Of a DNA stretch of 23,042 nt, positions 13,353 to 21,781 are shown piece after piece. Source of the stretch: Lachnoclostridium sp. UBA5890 (GTDB lineage: Bacteria; Bacillota; Clostridia; Lachnospirales; Lachnospiraceae); assembly GCA_002431395.1 (NCBI GenBank), contig DJEU01000052.1, positions 39,702 to 62,743 on the forward strand, read 5' to 3'. The notes under the pieces are model-generated. The model ran no database searches, had not been told where the DNA came from, and saw nothing but the letters and a program-made list of their open reading frames with translations. Position numbers and translations under genes: made by a program. The first letter of the stretch is position 1. Each line of letters begins with the position of its first letter.

Positions 13353-14990
13353 TCAAATGTAGTTGCCATTGCGTACGGATGCTTCGCCATAAACCGACTG
13401 TTTGCGGATAAAGGCTGCCACTTCTTCTACCTCCGTACCATTTTCACTCCAATTCGTGATATAATTTTCATTTTTATTTGTAATGCTGTCTGCCTGTTTT
13501 TTGTCAACGAGAAGCAGGACAACAATTCCCGCGCGGTGCAAGTGTTTGAGTACCAGAGAAATATTCTCACCCTGTGACGGTGCATACAGATACGTATGTC
13601 TTCCATCGATGTGAAGAACTTTTTCCACATCCTCGACAAAAGCACGATTTACTTTATCGGATTTGATAAATTCTACGGTAACCGCCGTCTGGCCTTTGAC
13701 TGCTGCACGGACTTTGCGGTCCACACGTCCTTCATACAGACCATGCTCTTCGGTATTTACACTTTCTACCACTCCACAGGCAGATGTCATATTGGTTACA
13801 CGGTCAATGAGAATGAATTCACCCATTGTCTTATGTTTCTTAAATTCATCTACGACGATCTTGTCTGCCAGTGAGATCTTACATACGGCGATCTCGTTTT
13901 TGCTGAGCGTTTCCACCGGTTTCTGCTCACCGGTATTGACATCGATCGCATATTCAATCTTCGTAACTGCTCCCGGAATGGTCTTTGTTCCCAGTTTAAA
14001 GAAGAAGTTTTTTCCACTGATAAGTTCATCGTCGTCCATCCAAAGGAGTGTCGCCGTCAATGTCGATGCGACTTTCACCTGAGAATCCACAGAAAGCACA
14101 CAGCCTCTGGATACGTCTACTTCGCGGTCAAGCTGGATCGTTACCGGCTGGCCTTTCACCGCTTTGTCGCTCTGCTTGTCGCCGACATAAATGCTCTTTA
14201 CTTTTGCTGTCTCATTGCTTGGCAGGGTTGTCAGTTCGTCGCCGACATGAATCTCGCCATCTTCCACCTGACCCTGAAAGCCTCGGAATGTGTGGTCCGG
14301 ACGGCATACACGCTGTACCGGCATATAGAAACCAACTTCGTGGTTGTCTTCGGAAATATCAATATTTTCCAAATACGTCAAAAGTGCTTCGCCATCATAC
14401 CATTTGATGTTGTCGGATTTTGTCGTAACATTGTCGCCTTCTGTCGCCGAAACCGGAATGATCTTGACATTGGCAAGGCTGAGTTCTTCGGAAAGTTCCT
14501 TGATCTGTGCTTCAATCTCGCGGAATCTCTCTTCGCTGTAGTCCACAAGGTCCATTTTGTTGACGGCAAATACAAAATATTTGATTCCCATCAATTCACA
14601 AATTCTTGCGTGGCGTCTTGTCTGTACAAGCACGCCCTGTTTTGCGTCGATCAAAATGACTGCGAGATCGGCAAAGGAAGCTCCTACTGCCATGTTTCTT
14701 GTGTATTCTTCATGTCCCGGTGTATCCGCAACGATGAAGCTTCGTTTTTCTGTCGTAAAGTAACGGTACGCAACATCGATCGTGATTCCCTGCTCACGCT
14801 CTGCCATCAATCCGTCGAGAAGCAGTGAGTAGTCGATCTTGCCACCGCGGCTTCCGACTTTACTGTCTAATTCCAGTGCTTTTTCCTGGTCGGTATACAA
14901 TAACTTTGAATCGTATAAAATATGTCCAATTAAGGTTGATTTTCCGTCATCCACGCTTCCGCATGTAATAAATTTCAATAATCCGCTCAT
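13353..14990 (-). CDS. cysN: sulfate adenylyltransferase GTPase subunit with C-terminal APS-kinase-like remnant
   Basis: A 545-residue regulatory GTPase subunit of ATP sulfurylase. G motifs are GSVDDGKST (11-19), REQGIT (65-70), DTPGHE (89-94) and NKMD (144-147), followed by EF-Tu-like beta-barrel domains to about residue 443. CysN of E. coli is 475 residues; the extra C-terminus here (about 446-545) contains VLHIDGRHTYLYAPS and LKHLHRAGIVVLLLVD. These resemble strands of the CysC kinase domain, but the kinase P-loop is absent. It probably does not phosphorylate APS, which fits the AprAB route. The start at 14990 is chosen over 15041 because it begins directly at the family N-terminus (SGLLKFITCGSVDDGKS) and avoids overlap with cysD, whose stop is one base upstream. 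Confidence 0.94.
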   Translation of the reverse strand: MSGLLKFITCGSVDDGKSTLIGHILYDSKLLYTDQEKALELDSKVGSRGGKIDYSLLLDGLMAEREQGITIDVAYRYFTTEKRSFIVADTPGHEEYTRNMAVGASFADLAVILIDAKQGVLVQTRRHARICELMGIKYFVFAVNKMDLVDYSEERFREIEAQIKELSEELSLANVKIIPVSATEGDNVTTKSDNIKWYDGEALLTYLENIDISEDNHEVGFYMPVQRVCRPDHTFRGFQGQVEDGEIHVGDELTTLPSNETAKVKSIYVGDKQSDKAVKGQPVTIQLDREVDVSRGCVLSVDSQVKVASTLTATLLWMDDDELISGKNFFFKLGTKTIPGAVTKIEYAIDVNTGEQKPVETLSKNEIAVCKISLADKIVVDEFKKHKTMGEFILIDRVTNMTSACGVVESVNTEEHGLYEGRVDRKVRAAVKGQTAVTVEFIKSDKVNRAFVEDVEKVLHIDGRHTYLYAPSQGENISLVLKHLHRAGIVVLLLVDKKQADSITNKNENYITNWSENGTEVEEVAAFIRKQSVYGEASVRNGNYI

Positions 14991-14991
14991 A

Positions 14992-15891
14992 TTAGAAATA
15001 CCCTTCTCTCTTTCTTCGTTCCATACTGCCAGCTGCTTCATTGTCGATCACTCGTGTCGTTCTCTCGGAAGATACCGCACTCAGTGTCTCGTCGATAATT
15101 TCGTCCAGTGTCGTCGCAGTGGACTCGCATCCACCGGTAAGTGGATAACATCCCAGGGTACGGAATCGTACACTCTTGTACTCGATCTTTTCACCCGGAC
15201 GAAGTTTCATACGGTCATCGTCTACCATGATAATGTTGCCGTCGCGATAAACGACCGGACGTACTTTTGCAAAATACAGAGACGGGATCTCGATATTTTC
15301 ACGGCGAATGTACTGCCAGATATCCGTCTCCGTCCAGTTTGACAATGGGAATACTCGTACTTCCTGATGTTTCTGGATCTTGGAATTGTACAGTTTCCAC
15401 ATCTCCGGACGCTGATTTTTCGGATCCCACGCATGATGTTCGTTTCGGAAAGAGAATATTCTCTCTTTGGCTCTTGATTTCTCCTCGTCTCGGCGTCCAC
15501 CACCAAAAGCAGCGGTAAATCCGTATTTGTCGAGGGCCTGTTTCAATGCCTGTGTTTTCATGATATCGGTATAAGCAGAACCGTGGTCAAATGGATTGAT
15601 TCCGTCTTTTACCCCTTGTTCGTTAATGTACTCGATCATATCGATGCCGAGTTTTTTGGCCGTTTTGTCACGGAACTCGATCATTTCTTTAAATTTCCAT
15701 GTTGTATTAACATGTAAAAATGGGAACGGCGGTTTCTCCGGATAAAAAGCTTTCATTGCCAAATGCAGCATTACCGAGCTGTCTTTTCCGATGGAATAAA
15801 GCATTACCGGTTTTTCGCATTCTGCAGCCACTTCACGGATGATGTAGATTGCTTCTGCCTCCAATTCGTCAAGATGTGAAAACTCACTCAT
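14992..15891 (-). CDS. cysD: sulfate adenylyltransferase subunit 2
   Basis: A 299-residue catalytic subunit of ATP sulfurylase, making APS from ATP and sulfate with CysN. The PP-loop is SIGKDSS (33-39) after PVMLY. HVNTTWKF, GGGRRDEEKSRAKER and VFPLSNWTETDIWQYI (PAPS-reductase-fold signature) and CYPLTGGCEST are all present. Length matches E. coli CysD (302). The start at 15891 is chosen because the family N-terminus SHLDELEAEAI begins there, AGGAAGGA lies upstream, and the longer start at 15963 would overlap aprB by 53 nt. cysN follows after a single base, as expected for two subunits of one complex. Confidence 0.95.
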   Translation of the reverse strand: MSEFSHLDELEAEAIYIIREVAAECEKPVMLYSIGKDSSVMLHLAMKAFYPEKPPFPFLHVNTTWKFKEMIEFRDKTAKKLGIDMIEYINEQGVKDGINPFDHGSAYTDIMKTQALKQALDKYGFTAAFGGGRRDEEKSRAKERIFSFRNEHHAWDPKNQRPEMWKLYNSKIQKHQEVRVFPLSNWTETDIWQYIRRENIEIPSLYFAKVRPVVYRDGNIIMVDDDRMKLRPGEKIEYKSVRFRTLGCYPLTGGCESTATTLDEIIDETLSAVSSERTTRVIDNEAAGSMERRKREGYF

Positions 15892-15910
15892 ATCTGTGTC
15901 CTTCCTTTCT

Positions 15911-16225
15911 CTAGTACTTGTTTGATTCTTTTTTATTGATAATAACTTGTTCTTTGCTGCCATCTCTTCGTAATATATTCCAGTATAACTGATTTTCTTC
16001 AGAAAGTACAGTCATCTTGCTTCCCATACCTCCAATATCTGCTCCCAGGTAAAGAGCGATCGCGCCAAACCGGCACTCTTTGATACAGGATGAGCATCCC
16101 CAGCAGTCTTTCGGGTACTTGATATAGGCTTTTTTGTCGTCGTCCATCTTGATCAGACTTCCCGGACAAACTTTCGCGCAGGCGGTACAGCCTTTGCACA
16201 ATGCCTTGTTAATTGCTATGCTCAT
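15911..16225 (-). CDS. aprB: adenylylsulfate reductase beta subunit (AprB-like, two [4Fe-4S])
   Basis: A 104-residue ferredoxin-type subunit. Two cluster motifs are visible: C10/C13/C16/C20 (CKGCTACAKVC) and C41/C44/C47/C51 (CWGCSSCIKEC). It would carry electrons to the FAD of AprA. Dissimilatory AprB proteins are about 150 residues with a long C-terminal tail that wraps AprA; here only about 50 residues follow the second cluster, so most of that tail is missing. The start at 16225 has GGGAGGAG 5 nt upstream and overlaps the aprA stop by 17 nt. The longer in-frame start at 16276 lacks such a site and lies deeper inside aprA. The electron donor is not apparent in the window. Confidence 0.92.
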   Translation of the reverse strand: MSIAINKALCKGCTACAKVCPGSLIKMDDDKKAYIKYPKDCWGCSSCIKECRFGAIALYLGADIGGMGSKMTVLSEENQLYWNILRRDGSKEQVIINKKESNKY

Positions 16226-17906
16226 AATGCTCCTCCCTTCCAACCAGGTCTCGGAAGCGGATGACGATCTCGCCATCTTCCATTCTGGAATTTACATATT
16301 TTAACCAACTCTGGTCTTTATTAGGATAATCTAAATTTTCGGCAAAACTGTGCCATCTTGTCTCTTTTCTTGCTTCCAAATGGGCAATGACGGCAAGGCA
16401 CACGGTAAGCCGTTCTCTCAGCTCATAGACAAACATCAATTCATGCATATCCTCCGCTGCGACATCCTCGCTGAGTTCGATCAGCTGTTTGATCTTGTCT
16501 TTCGCAAGTGCCAGCTGCTTTTCATTGAACTGGTAATGCGTCGAAATTCCTCCGGCGTAATTGTCCATGACTTTCTGCATCGCCTCTTCCAAGGCTTCGA
16601 CGGTAAACATATCGTTTGTTCCTGTTAAATAATGGTTATATTCTTTTATCTTTTCTTCCAATGCCGTTTCTTCTTCTGCCTCATTTACCGGCAGTTCCTG
16701 TCCGGCATCCAGTTCTTTTACCATATGAAGTGCCGCGATCTCGCCTTCGACCATTGCGCCGGTCACGTATTTCTGCGGACATCCTCCGGCGACATCTCCT
16801 GCCGCATACAGTCCGTGGATCGTCGTCTGACGGTCCGTGTCCACCCAATATCCGCTGGCGGTGTGTCCACCCACGATATAAGGTTCGGTTCCCTCGATCT
16901 CGACATTCTGCTCGCTCGGCTTCTTGCCGGATTCGATCCATTTGAGTGTCTGGCTTGGTGCCATATTGAGGTACGCTTTTTTCAATGACTCGTCCTGCTC
17001 GTCACTGATTCCTTCGGTCCGCAGGTAACAAGGGCCTCTTCCCTCCAAATTTTCCATCACGGTTCCATACACACGCTCCGAAGTCGTCAAACCGTATTTA
17101 TCTTCATAAACTTCGCCTTTTGCATTAACCTGCTTTGCGCCGACGCCCTGTGCGATCGTTCCGGTCGGTGCGATCGTATCTTTACACCGGAGAGCGATAA
17201 AACGCATCTCAAAAGTCGTCATCTCGGCTCCGCTCCGAATCCCCATCGCATATCCTGCGCCGGTATTAAATGGTGGATACCACATTTTATGTCTCGAAAA
17301 TCCCGGATTGTTCGGGCGGTAAAGCCCTGCCGCTCCGCCGGTCGCACAAAGCACTTTCTTTGCGCGGATCTCGTAAGCGGTGTTTTCTTCCATCGAAAAT
17401 CCAAACGCTCCGCGGATCGTATTATCCTCCACAATGTAATCAGTTATATTGATCCGATTTAATATGGTCACATTCGGAAGGCTCTCTACTGCCGAAGCCA
17501 GCAGCGGTTTCATATTTTCACCGTTAATCTTTATATTTCGATTTCCGCGTGCGACGTATTCTCCATTTTCATCTTTCAAAATGACAAGTCCGAGTTTTTC
17601 CATTTTTTCCGTTACCCGGTTAAGTCCCTCTGACATTGTCATAAGCAGATCTTCTCTCACAATGCCATCCGCATCTTTTTTCGCATATTCCACATAATCT
17701 TCCGGCTTTCTGCCCTTTACGATATACGCGTTAATCGCGTTGACACCGGCAGCCAGGCAGCCGCTCCGCTTAATATTTGCTTTTTCCGCGATAATGATCG
17801 AATAATCGGATTTTTCGCGAATCGTCAATGCGGCGTAACATCCTGCGGTTCCTCCACCGACGATCAAAATGTCAGTGTGAAGTATTTTTTTATTTTCAAT
17901 CTGCAT
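16209..17906 (-). CDS. aprA: adenylylsulfate reductase alpha subunit (AprA-like flavoprotein)
   Basis: A 565-residue FAD protein of the succinate dehydrogenase/fumarate reductase flavoprotein fold. It shows the FAD motif DILIVGGGTAGCYAA (12-26), ATGGAAGLYRPNN (188-200), and GLYAAGDVAGGC (365-376). Features matching AprA rather than fumarate reductase are the RHKMWYPPFNTGAGYA segment with W209, arginine in FIALRCKD (R240) and VGGHTASGYWVD (H348), together with aprB and cysDN next door. It reduces APS to sulfite and AMP. In sulfate assimilation this replaces CysC plus CysH; similar assimilatory AprAB are known in clostridia and SAR11. The start at 17906 is chosen for its AAGGAGGAG site and family N-terminus; the 18002 reading would overlap cysA. 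Confidence 0.93.
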   Translation of the reverse strand: MQIENKKILHTDILIVGGGTAGCYAALTIREKSDYSIIIAEKANIKRSGCLAAGVNAINAYIVKGRKPEDYVEYAKKDADGIVREDLLMTMSEGLNRVTEKMEKLGLVILKDENGEYVARGNRNIKINGENMKPLLASAVESLPNVTILNRINITDYIVEDNTIRGAFGFSMEENTAYEIRAKKVLCATGGAAGLYRPNNPGFSRHKMWYPPFNTGAGYAMGIRSGAEMTTFEMRFIALRCKDTIAPTGTIAQGVGAKQVNAKGEVYEDKYGLTTSERVYGTVMENLEGRGPCYLRTEGISDEQDESLKKAYLNMAPSQTLKWIESGKKPSEQNVEIEGTEPYIVGGHTASGYWVDTDRQTTIHGLYAAGDVAGGCPQKYVTGAMVEGEIAALHMVKELDAGQELPVNEAEEETALEEKIKEYNHYLTGTNDMFTVEALEEAMQKVMDNYAGGISTHYQFNEKQLALAKDKIKQLIELSEDVAAEDMHELMFVYELRERLTVCLAVIAHLEARKETRWHSFAENLDYPNKDQSWLKYVNSRMEDGEIVIRFRDLVGREEHYEHSN

Positions 17907-17928
17907 CGCAGCTCCTCCTTGAATTTCC

Positions 17929-18990
17929 TTAGATGTAGAACACATCCTGTTCCTGCATCTCTTTATTTTCGAGCAGATACGTCTGCGCCTCGTCAAACAC
18001 ATACAATCGGTAGATCAGCACATGTACTGTCTCGCCAACGGACACCAGATCTTTTTCCAGCGACCGTTCGCCGACAACCTCAATTCCGTTAATATCGACG
18101 GTGATGTCAATGCGGTTTCCGCGGAATACCACGTCTTTTACGACGCCGGTCTCTGCCGCACTGATGTACTGATCGAGTTTTCCACTCTTTGATATTTTTA
18201 TAAATTCCGGTCGGATGACGGCTCTGTCTGCCCCCTCGACCTGGTCAAATCCTTTTAATTTTCCATATTCTTCCACTACCGAAGATCTGCCGATGAATTT
18301 AGCGACAAACGGGGTTCCCGGTGATTTGTAAATTTCTACCGGCGTTCCCATCTGCTCGATGGTTCCGTGGTTCGTAATGATGATCTCATCGGCCACCTCT
18401 ACGGCCTCATCTTGATCGTGGGTAACGAAAATACTCGTAATTCCTAGTTTTTCTACCATTTCTTTGAGCCAGCTCCGCAGCTCCGTTCTTACTTTGGCAT
18501 CGATCGCCGCAAACGGTTCGTCCAGCAAAAGTACTTGTGGATTCGGTGCCAATGCTCTGGCAAATGCCACTCTCTGGCGCTGCCCGCCGGACAGCTGATT
18601 CGGATATCGTTTTTCCATCCCCGAAAGTCCGGTTAATTCGAGAAGTTCTTTGACTCTCTCTTTGATCTGTTTTTTCGGCATCTTCTGCAGTTCCAGGCCA
18701 AACGCCACATTGTCAAAAACTGTCATGTATCGAAACAATGCATAATTTTGAAATACAAATCCGATGCCTCGTTTCGATGTCGGAATGTCATTGACCCGTT
18801 TTCCGTCGATGAAGATATCTCCGGAATTTGGATTTTCCAGCCCTGCGATCATTCGCAAAAGTGTCGTTTTTCCGCTTCCGGAAGGTCCGAGAAGCGCCAC
18901 CAGTTTTCCTTTTTCAATCCCGAAACTCACATTGTCGGAGGCAAGGAAATCGCCGTATCGCTTATATATGTTCTTCATTTCTACGTACAT
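17929..18990 (-). CDS. cysA: sulfate ABC transporter ATP-binding protein
   Basis: A 353-residue ABC ATPase of normal CysA length. Walker A GPSGSGKT (35-42), Q-loop Q81, signature LSGGQRQR (133-140), Walker B LLLDEP (154-159) and the switch histidine H191 are all present. After about residue 235 follows a TOBE-type regulatory domain, including EVVGERS. It powers the CysT/CysW permease encoded just upstream (3 nt from cysW). The following gene aprA starts 22 nt downstream. Specificity for sulfate or thiosulfate, rather than molybdate or Fe, is inferred from the cluster. Confidence 0.95.
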   Translation of the reverse strand: MYVEMKNIYKRYGDFLASDNVSFGIEKGKLVALLGPSGSGKTTLLRMIAGLENPNSGDIFIDGKRVNDIPTSKRGIGFVFQNYALFRYMTVFDNVAFGLELQKMPKKQIKERVKELLELTGLSGMEKRYPNQLSGGQRQRVAFARALAPNPQVLLLDEPFAAIDAKVRTELRSWLKEMVEKLGITSIFVTHDQDEAVEVADEIIITNHGTIEQMGTPVEIYKSPGTPFVAKFIGRSSVVEEYGKLKGFDQVEGADRAVIRPEFIKISKSGKLDQYISAAETGVVKDVVFRGNRIDITVDINGIEVVGERSLEKDLVSVGETVHVLIYRLYVFDEAQTYLLENKEMQEQDVFYI

Positions 18991-18993
18991 TGC

Positions 18994-19854
18994 TTACCGC
19001 CCTTCCTTTCCTTTGTCCCGGTGTTCGAGAATATTTCTTGCGATCAGTAAGATCACCGCCAGGATCACCAAGATCGAAGATACGGCAAATGCCGCCGTGA
19101 TCGAAGTATCCGTTCCTGACATATATAATGCATCAATTTCCAACGGAAGTGTAAATGTCTCGCCTCTTGTCTTTGACAGGGCATTGACGGCTCCAAATTC
19201 GCCTAACGCTCTCGCTGTACATAAGATAATACCATAAATCAGTCCCCATTTCATCTGTGGAAGCGTAATTTTTCGAAAAATTTTATATCCGCTCGCTCCC
19301 ATCAGCGCCGCGGCCTCTTCTTCGTCCTTTCCCTGCGCATTGAGAATCGGGATCAATTCCCTCGACACAAATGGGAAGGTAACAAAGATCGTCGCCAGTA
19401 CGACACCCGGAATCGCAAATGTAATGCGGATGTCTGTTCCGAACCATTGGTTCACTGCGCGGATCGCCGGATAAAACCATCCGAGCCGTCCAAAGGTCAT
19501 CAGATAGGCAAGTCCTACGATAACCGGCGATATCGAAAACGGTATATCAATGAGCGTCGCCAGGATCTGCTTTCCTCGGAAAGAAAATTTTGTCAAAAGC
19601 CATGCGGCGCAGATTCCAAAGAACGTATTTACGATGACCGCGATCACCGTCGCCAGAATCGTCACGCCAAGAGCGCTTCTCACATATTCCGTTGAAATCG
19701 ACTCGAGATAAAATCCGATTCCCTCTTTCAGGGAACTGGCGATCACCGAAGCCAATGGGATCACAAGCATCAATACGAGAAATGCCACCGTTATGGTGAT
19801 CATCAGTCGTTTTGTCCGCCGTTTCCCGCGTTCGAGTTTTTCCTGTTCGCTCAT
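18994..19854 (-). CDS. cysW: sulfate ABC transporter permease CysW
   Basis: A 286-residue inner-membrane permease with a basic N-terminus (to about 17) and about six hydrophobic segments, the first at 18-40. The cytoplasmic EAA loop, which contacts the ATPase, is EEEAAALMGASGYKIFRKITLPQ (about 178-200). RALGEFGAVN and VNTFFGICAAWLLTKFSF are typical of the CysW/CysT family. It pairs with CysT encoded 12 nt upstream. The cysT stop codon TAG forms part of its ribosome binding site (TAGGAGAGG). Confidence 0.94.
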   Translation of the reverse strand: MSEQEKLERGKRRTKRLMITITVAFLVLMLVIPLASVIASSLKEGIGFYLESISTEYVRSALGVTILATVIAVIVNTFFGICAAWLLTKFSFRGKQILATLIDIPFSISPVIVGLAYLMTFGRLGWFYPAIRAVNQWFGTDIRITFAIPGVVLATIFVTFPFVSRELIPILNAQGKDEEEAAALMGASGYKIFRKITLPQMKWGLIYGIILCTARALGEFGAVNALSKTRGETFTLPLEIDALYMSGTDTSITAAFAVSSILVILAVILLIARNILEHRDKGKEGR

Positions 19855-19866
19855 GCCTATCCTCTC

Positions 19867-20721
19867 CTACAATAAATTCGTTCTCGCTGACTGTCTCGCC
19901 TGCACGATATTGACAAAAAGCAAAAGCAGAAATGACAGAATCAGCATCACAAATGCGATCGCCGTCGCACTTGCATAATCAATATAACTTAATTTTTGCA
20001 TAATAACATAAGAAATTACCTGTGTCTTTTCCTTTGCGCTGTTTCCTGAAATGTAGATGACGCTTCCATATTCGCCGATCCCTCTGGCAAAAGCAAGTCC
20101 AAATCCGGTCAACAGAGCTGGCCGTAATTCCGGCAAAATAACAGAAAAGAAGGTTTTTCTCGGCGTCGCACCAAGCATATAGGCCGCTTCTTCGTACTGG
20201 CCATCCATTTTTTCAAGAACCGGCTGAACCGCTCTTATGACAAACGGCAGTCCCACGAAGATCAACGCGATCACAAGTCCGAGGTGGGTATAGGTTACTT
20301 TTATTCCAAGTTTTTCCAGTCCGCTTCCCAGCCAGCCGCTTTCCGAATACAATTTCGAAAGCGTAATGCCGGCAACCGCAGTCGGCAGTGCAAAGGGAAG
20401 TTCAATGAATCCATCTAAGATCCGTTTTCCCGGAAAATCGTATTTGACTAACGTCCATGCTACAATCAGTCCAAACACCGCATTGAGTACCGCTGCCACA
20501 AACGAACAACCGATGCTGGTAAGAAATGCATTCCGTACATTCGGTTTCCAGAGCAGTGCGAAAAATTCACGCGGGGAAATCTGCAGCGAATGCACAAGCA
20601 CGGATGCCAGCGGAATGAGCACAATGAGCGAAAGCATCGTTACGACAATTCCCAAAGTGCATCGATAACCCGGTATGACTCTGGCTTTTTTCACTTTTTT
20701 TGGTATATCTGCCTTTTTCAT
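19867..20721 (-). CDS. cysT: sulfate ABC transporter permease CysT
   Basis: A 284-residue membrane permease, partner of CysW. A short basic N-terminus (1-20) precedes the first membrane segment (about 22-45). The hydrophobic core includes SFVAAVLNAVFGLIVAW and ELPFALPTAVAGITL, and the EAA loop begins at EEAAYMLGATP (177-187) and runs to LPELRPALLTG. ARGIGEYGSVIYISGN is a typical CysT segment. It follows the binding-protein gene by 20 nt, with AGGAG upstream of the start. Order binding protein, T, W, A is the classic sulfate permease order. Confidence 0.94.
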   Translation of the reverse strand: MKKADIPKKVKKARVIPGYRCTLGIVVTMLSLIVLIPLASVLVHSLQISPREFFALLWKPNVRNAFLTSIGCSFVAAVLNAVFGLIVAWTLVKYDFPGKRILDGFIELPFALPTAVAGITLSKLYSESGWLGSGLEKLGIKVTYTHLGLVIALIFVGLPFVIRAVQPVLEKMDGQYEEAAYMLGATPRKTFFSVILPELRPALLTGFGLAFARGIGEYGSVIYISGNSAKEKTQVISYVIMQKLSYIDYASATAIAFVMLILSFLLLLFVNIVQARQSARTNLL

Positions 20722-20741
20722 CTTCTCTCGCTCCTGTCATT

Positions 20742-21767
20742 CTAGTATTCGTAAATTTCATCAAACATGGCGCCATCGTCAAAATACGTTTCGTAGGCTT
20801 TGTCCCAGCCGCCGTAATCTCCGATGTTCCACATCTTGATTGACAGATCGTATTTGTCTGAAAATTCCTGTAAGATTGCTTCATTGGATGGACGGTAACC
20901 ATTTTCCCCAATGAGCCGCTGGGCTTCGTCGCTGTACAAATATTGTAAATATCCGGTACTCACTTCTTCGCTCTGGTTCATTCTGGCATTGTCATCGACC
21001 ACCGCCACACTTGGCTGCGCCAAAATGCTGACCGAAGGATTTATCATCTCATACTCACCCGGGTAAGAATTTAACGTCGCCAATGCTTCATTTTCCCAGG
21101 CAATCAGCACATCGCCCTTTTTATTTTCTACAAATGTAGTAGTTGCTCCTCTTGCTCCCGAATCCATCACGGACACATTTTGATACAACGCTTTCATAAA
21201 CTGCTTTTCTTTCGCCGCATCGTTCCATGTCGTCTTCGCATAACTGAGAGCCGCCAAAAAATTCCAGCACGCTCCGCCGCTGCTCTTTGGATCCGGTGTA
21301 ATGACTTCCACACCGTCCTTTACCAAATCCTGCCAGTCTTGAATCTGCTTCGGATTTCCTTTTCGTACTAAAAATACAATGGTCGATGTGTAAGGAGCAC
21401 TGTCTTTGTCAAATTCCTTCTGCCATCCGGCATCGATCAGACCCGTTTTTTCAATCAATGTGATGTCATGCTCAAGTGCCAGTGTAACGACATCGGCATT
21501 ACATCCTTCCACGACAGATCTTGCCTGGCTTCCGGAACCTCCGTGCGACTGTATGACCCGCACTTTTTTTCCAAAATTCTTTTCGTAATATTGTTCAAAT
21601 AACTCATTGTATTTTTCGTAAAATTCTCTCGTCGGATCGTAGGAAACGTTGGTGATCGTCAGCTCATCGCCGTTCTTTTTTCCACAACCGCCAAGTCCGG
21701 CTACCATTCCGGCTGTCATTGCCACGATAAGCACCGCGGACAATATTCTGTGTTTTCTTTTCTGCAT
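20742..21767 (-). CDS. sbp: sulfate/thiosulfate-binding lipoprotein
   Basis: A 341-residue extracytoplasmic binding protein. A basic start (MQKRKHR) and hydrophobic stretch (9-25) lead to the lipobox L-G-G-C with C28, the lipid-anchored cysteine expected in a Gram-positive cell. The mature part opens with ITNVSYDPTREFYEKYN, the family signature for sulfate binding proteins. SHGGSGSQARSV, PDPKSSGGACWNFLAAL, and DNARM are further conserved segments. It delivers sulfate to CysTWA encoded directly downstream. Sbp and CysP cannot be told apart here, so thiosulfate as substrate is possible. AGAGGA lies 5 nt upstream of the start; the cysK stop is 14 nt away. Confidence 0.94.
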   Translation of the reverse strand: MQKRKHRILSAVLIVAMTAGMVAGLGGCGKKNGDELTITNVSYDPTREFYEKYNELFEQYYEKNFGKKVRVIQSHGGSGSQARSVVEGCNADVVTLALEHDITLIEKTGLIDAGWQKEFDKDSAPYTSTIVFLVRKGNPKQIQDWQDLVKDGVEVITPDPKSSGGACWNFLAALSYAKTTWNDAAKEKQFMKALYQNVSVMDSGARGATTTFVENKKGDVLIAWENEALATLNSYPGEYEMINPSVSILAQPSVAVVDDNARMNQSEEVSTGYLQYLYSDEAQRLIGENGYRPSNEAILQEFSDKYDLSIKMWNIGDYGGWDKAYETYFDDGAMFDEIYEY

Positions 21768-21781
21768 AAAATCCTCTGCCT

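Noticed and set aside
18994..19006. 13-base identity (TTACCGCCCTTCC) with 22720-22732, before cysA and cysK
   Set aside because: Both copies cover the ribosome binding region, so convergence on an SD-like sequence or chance explains them. A regulatory meaning is not supported.
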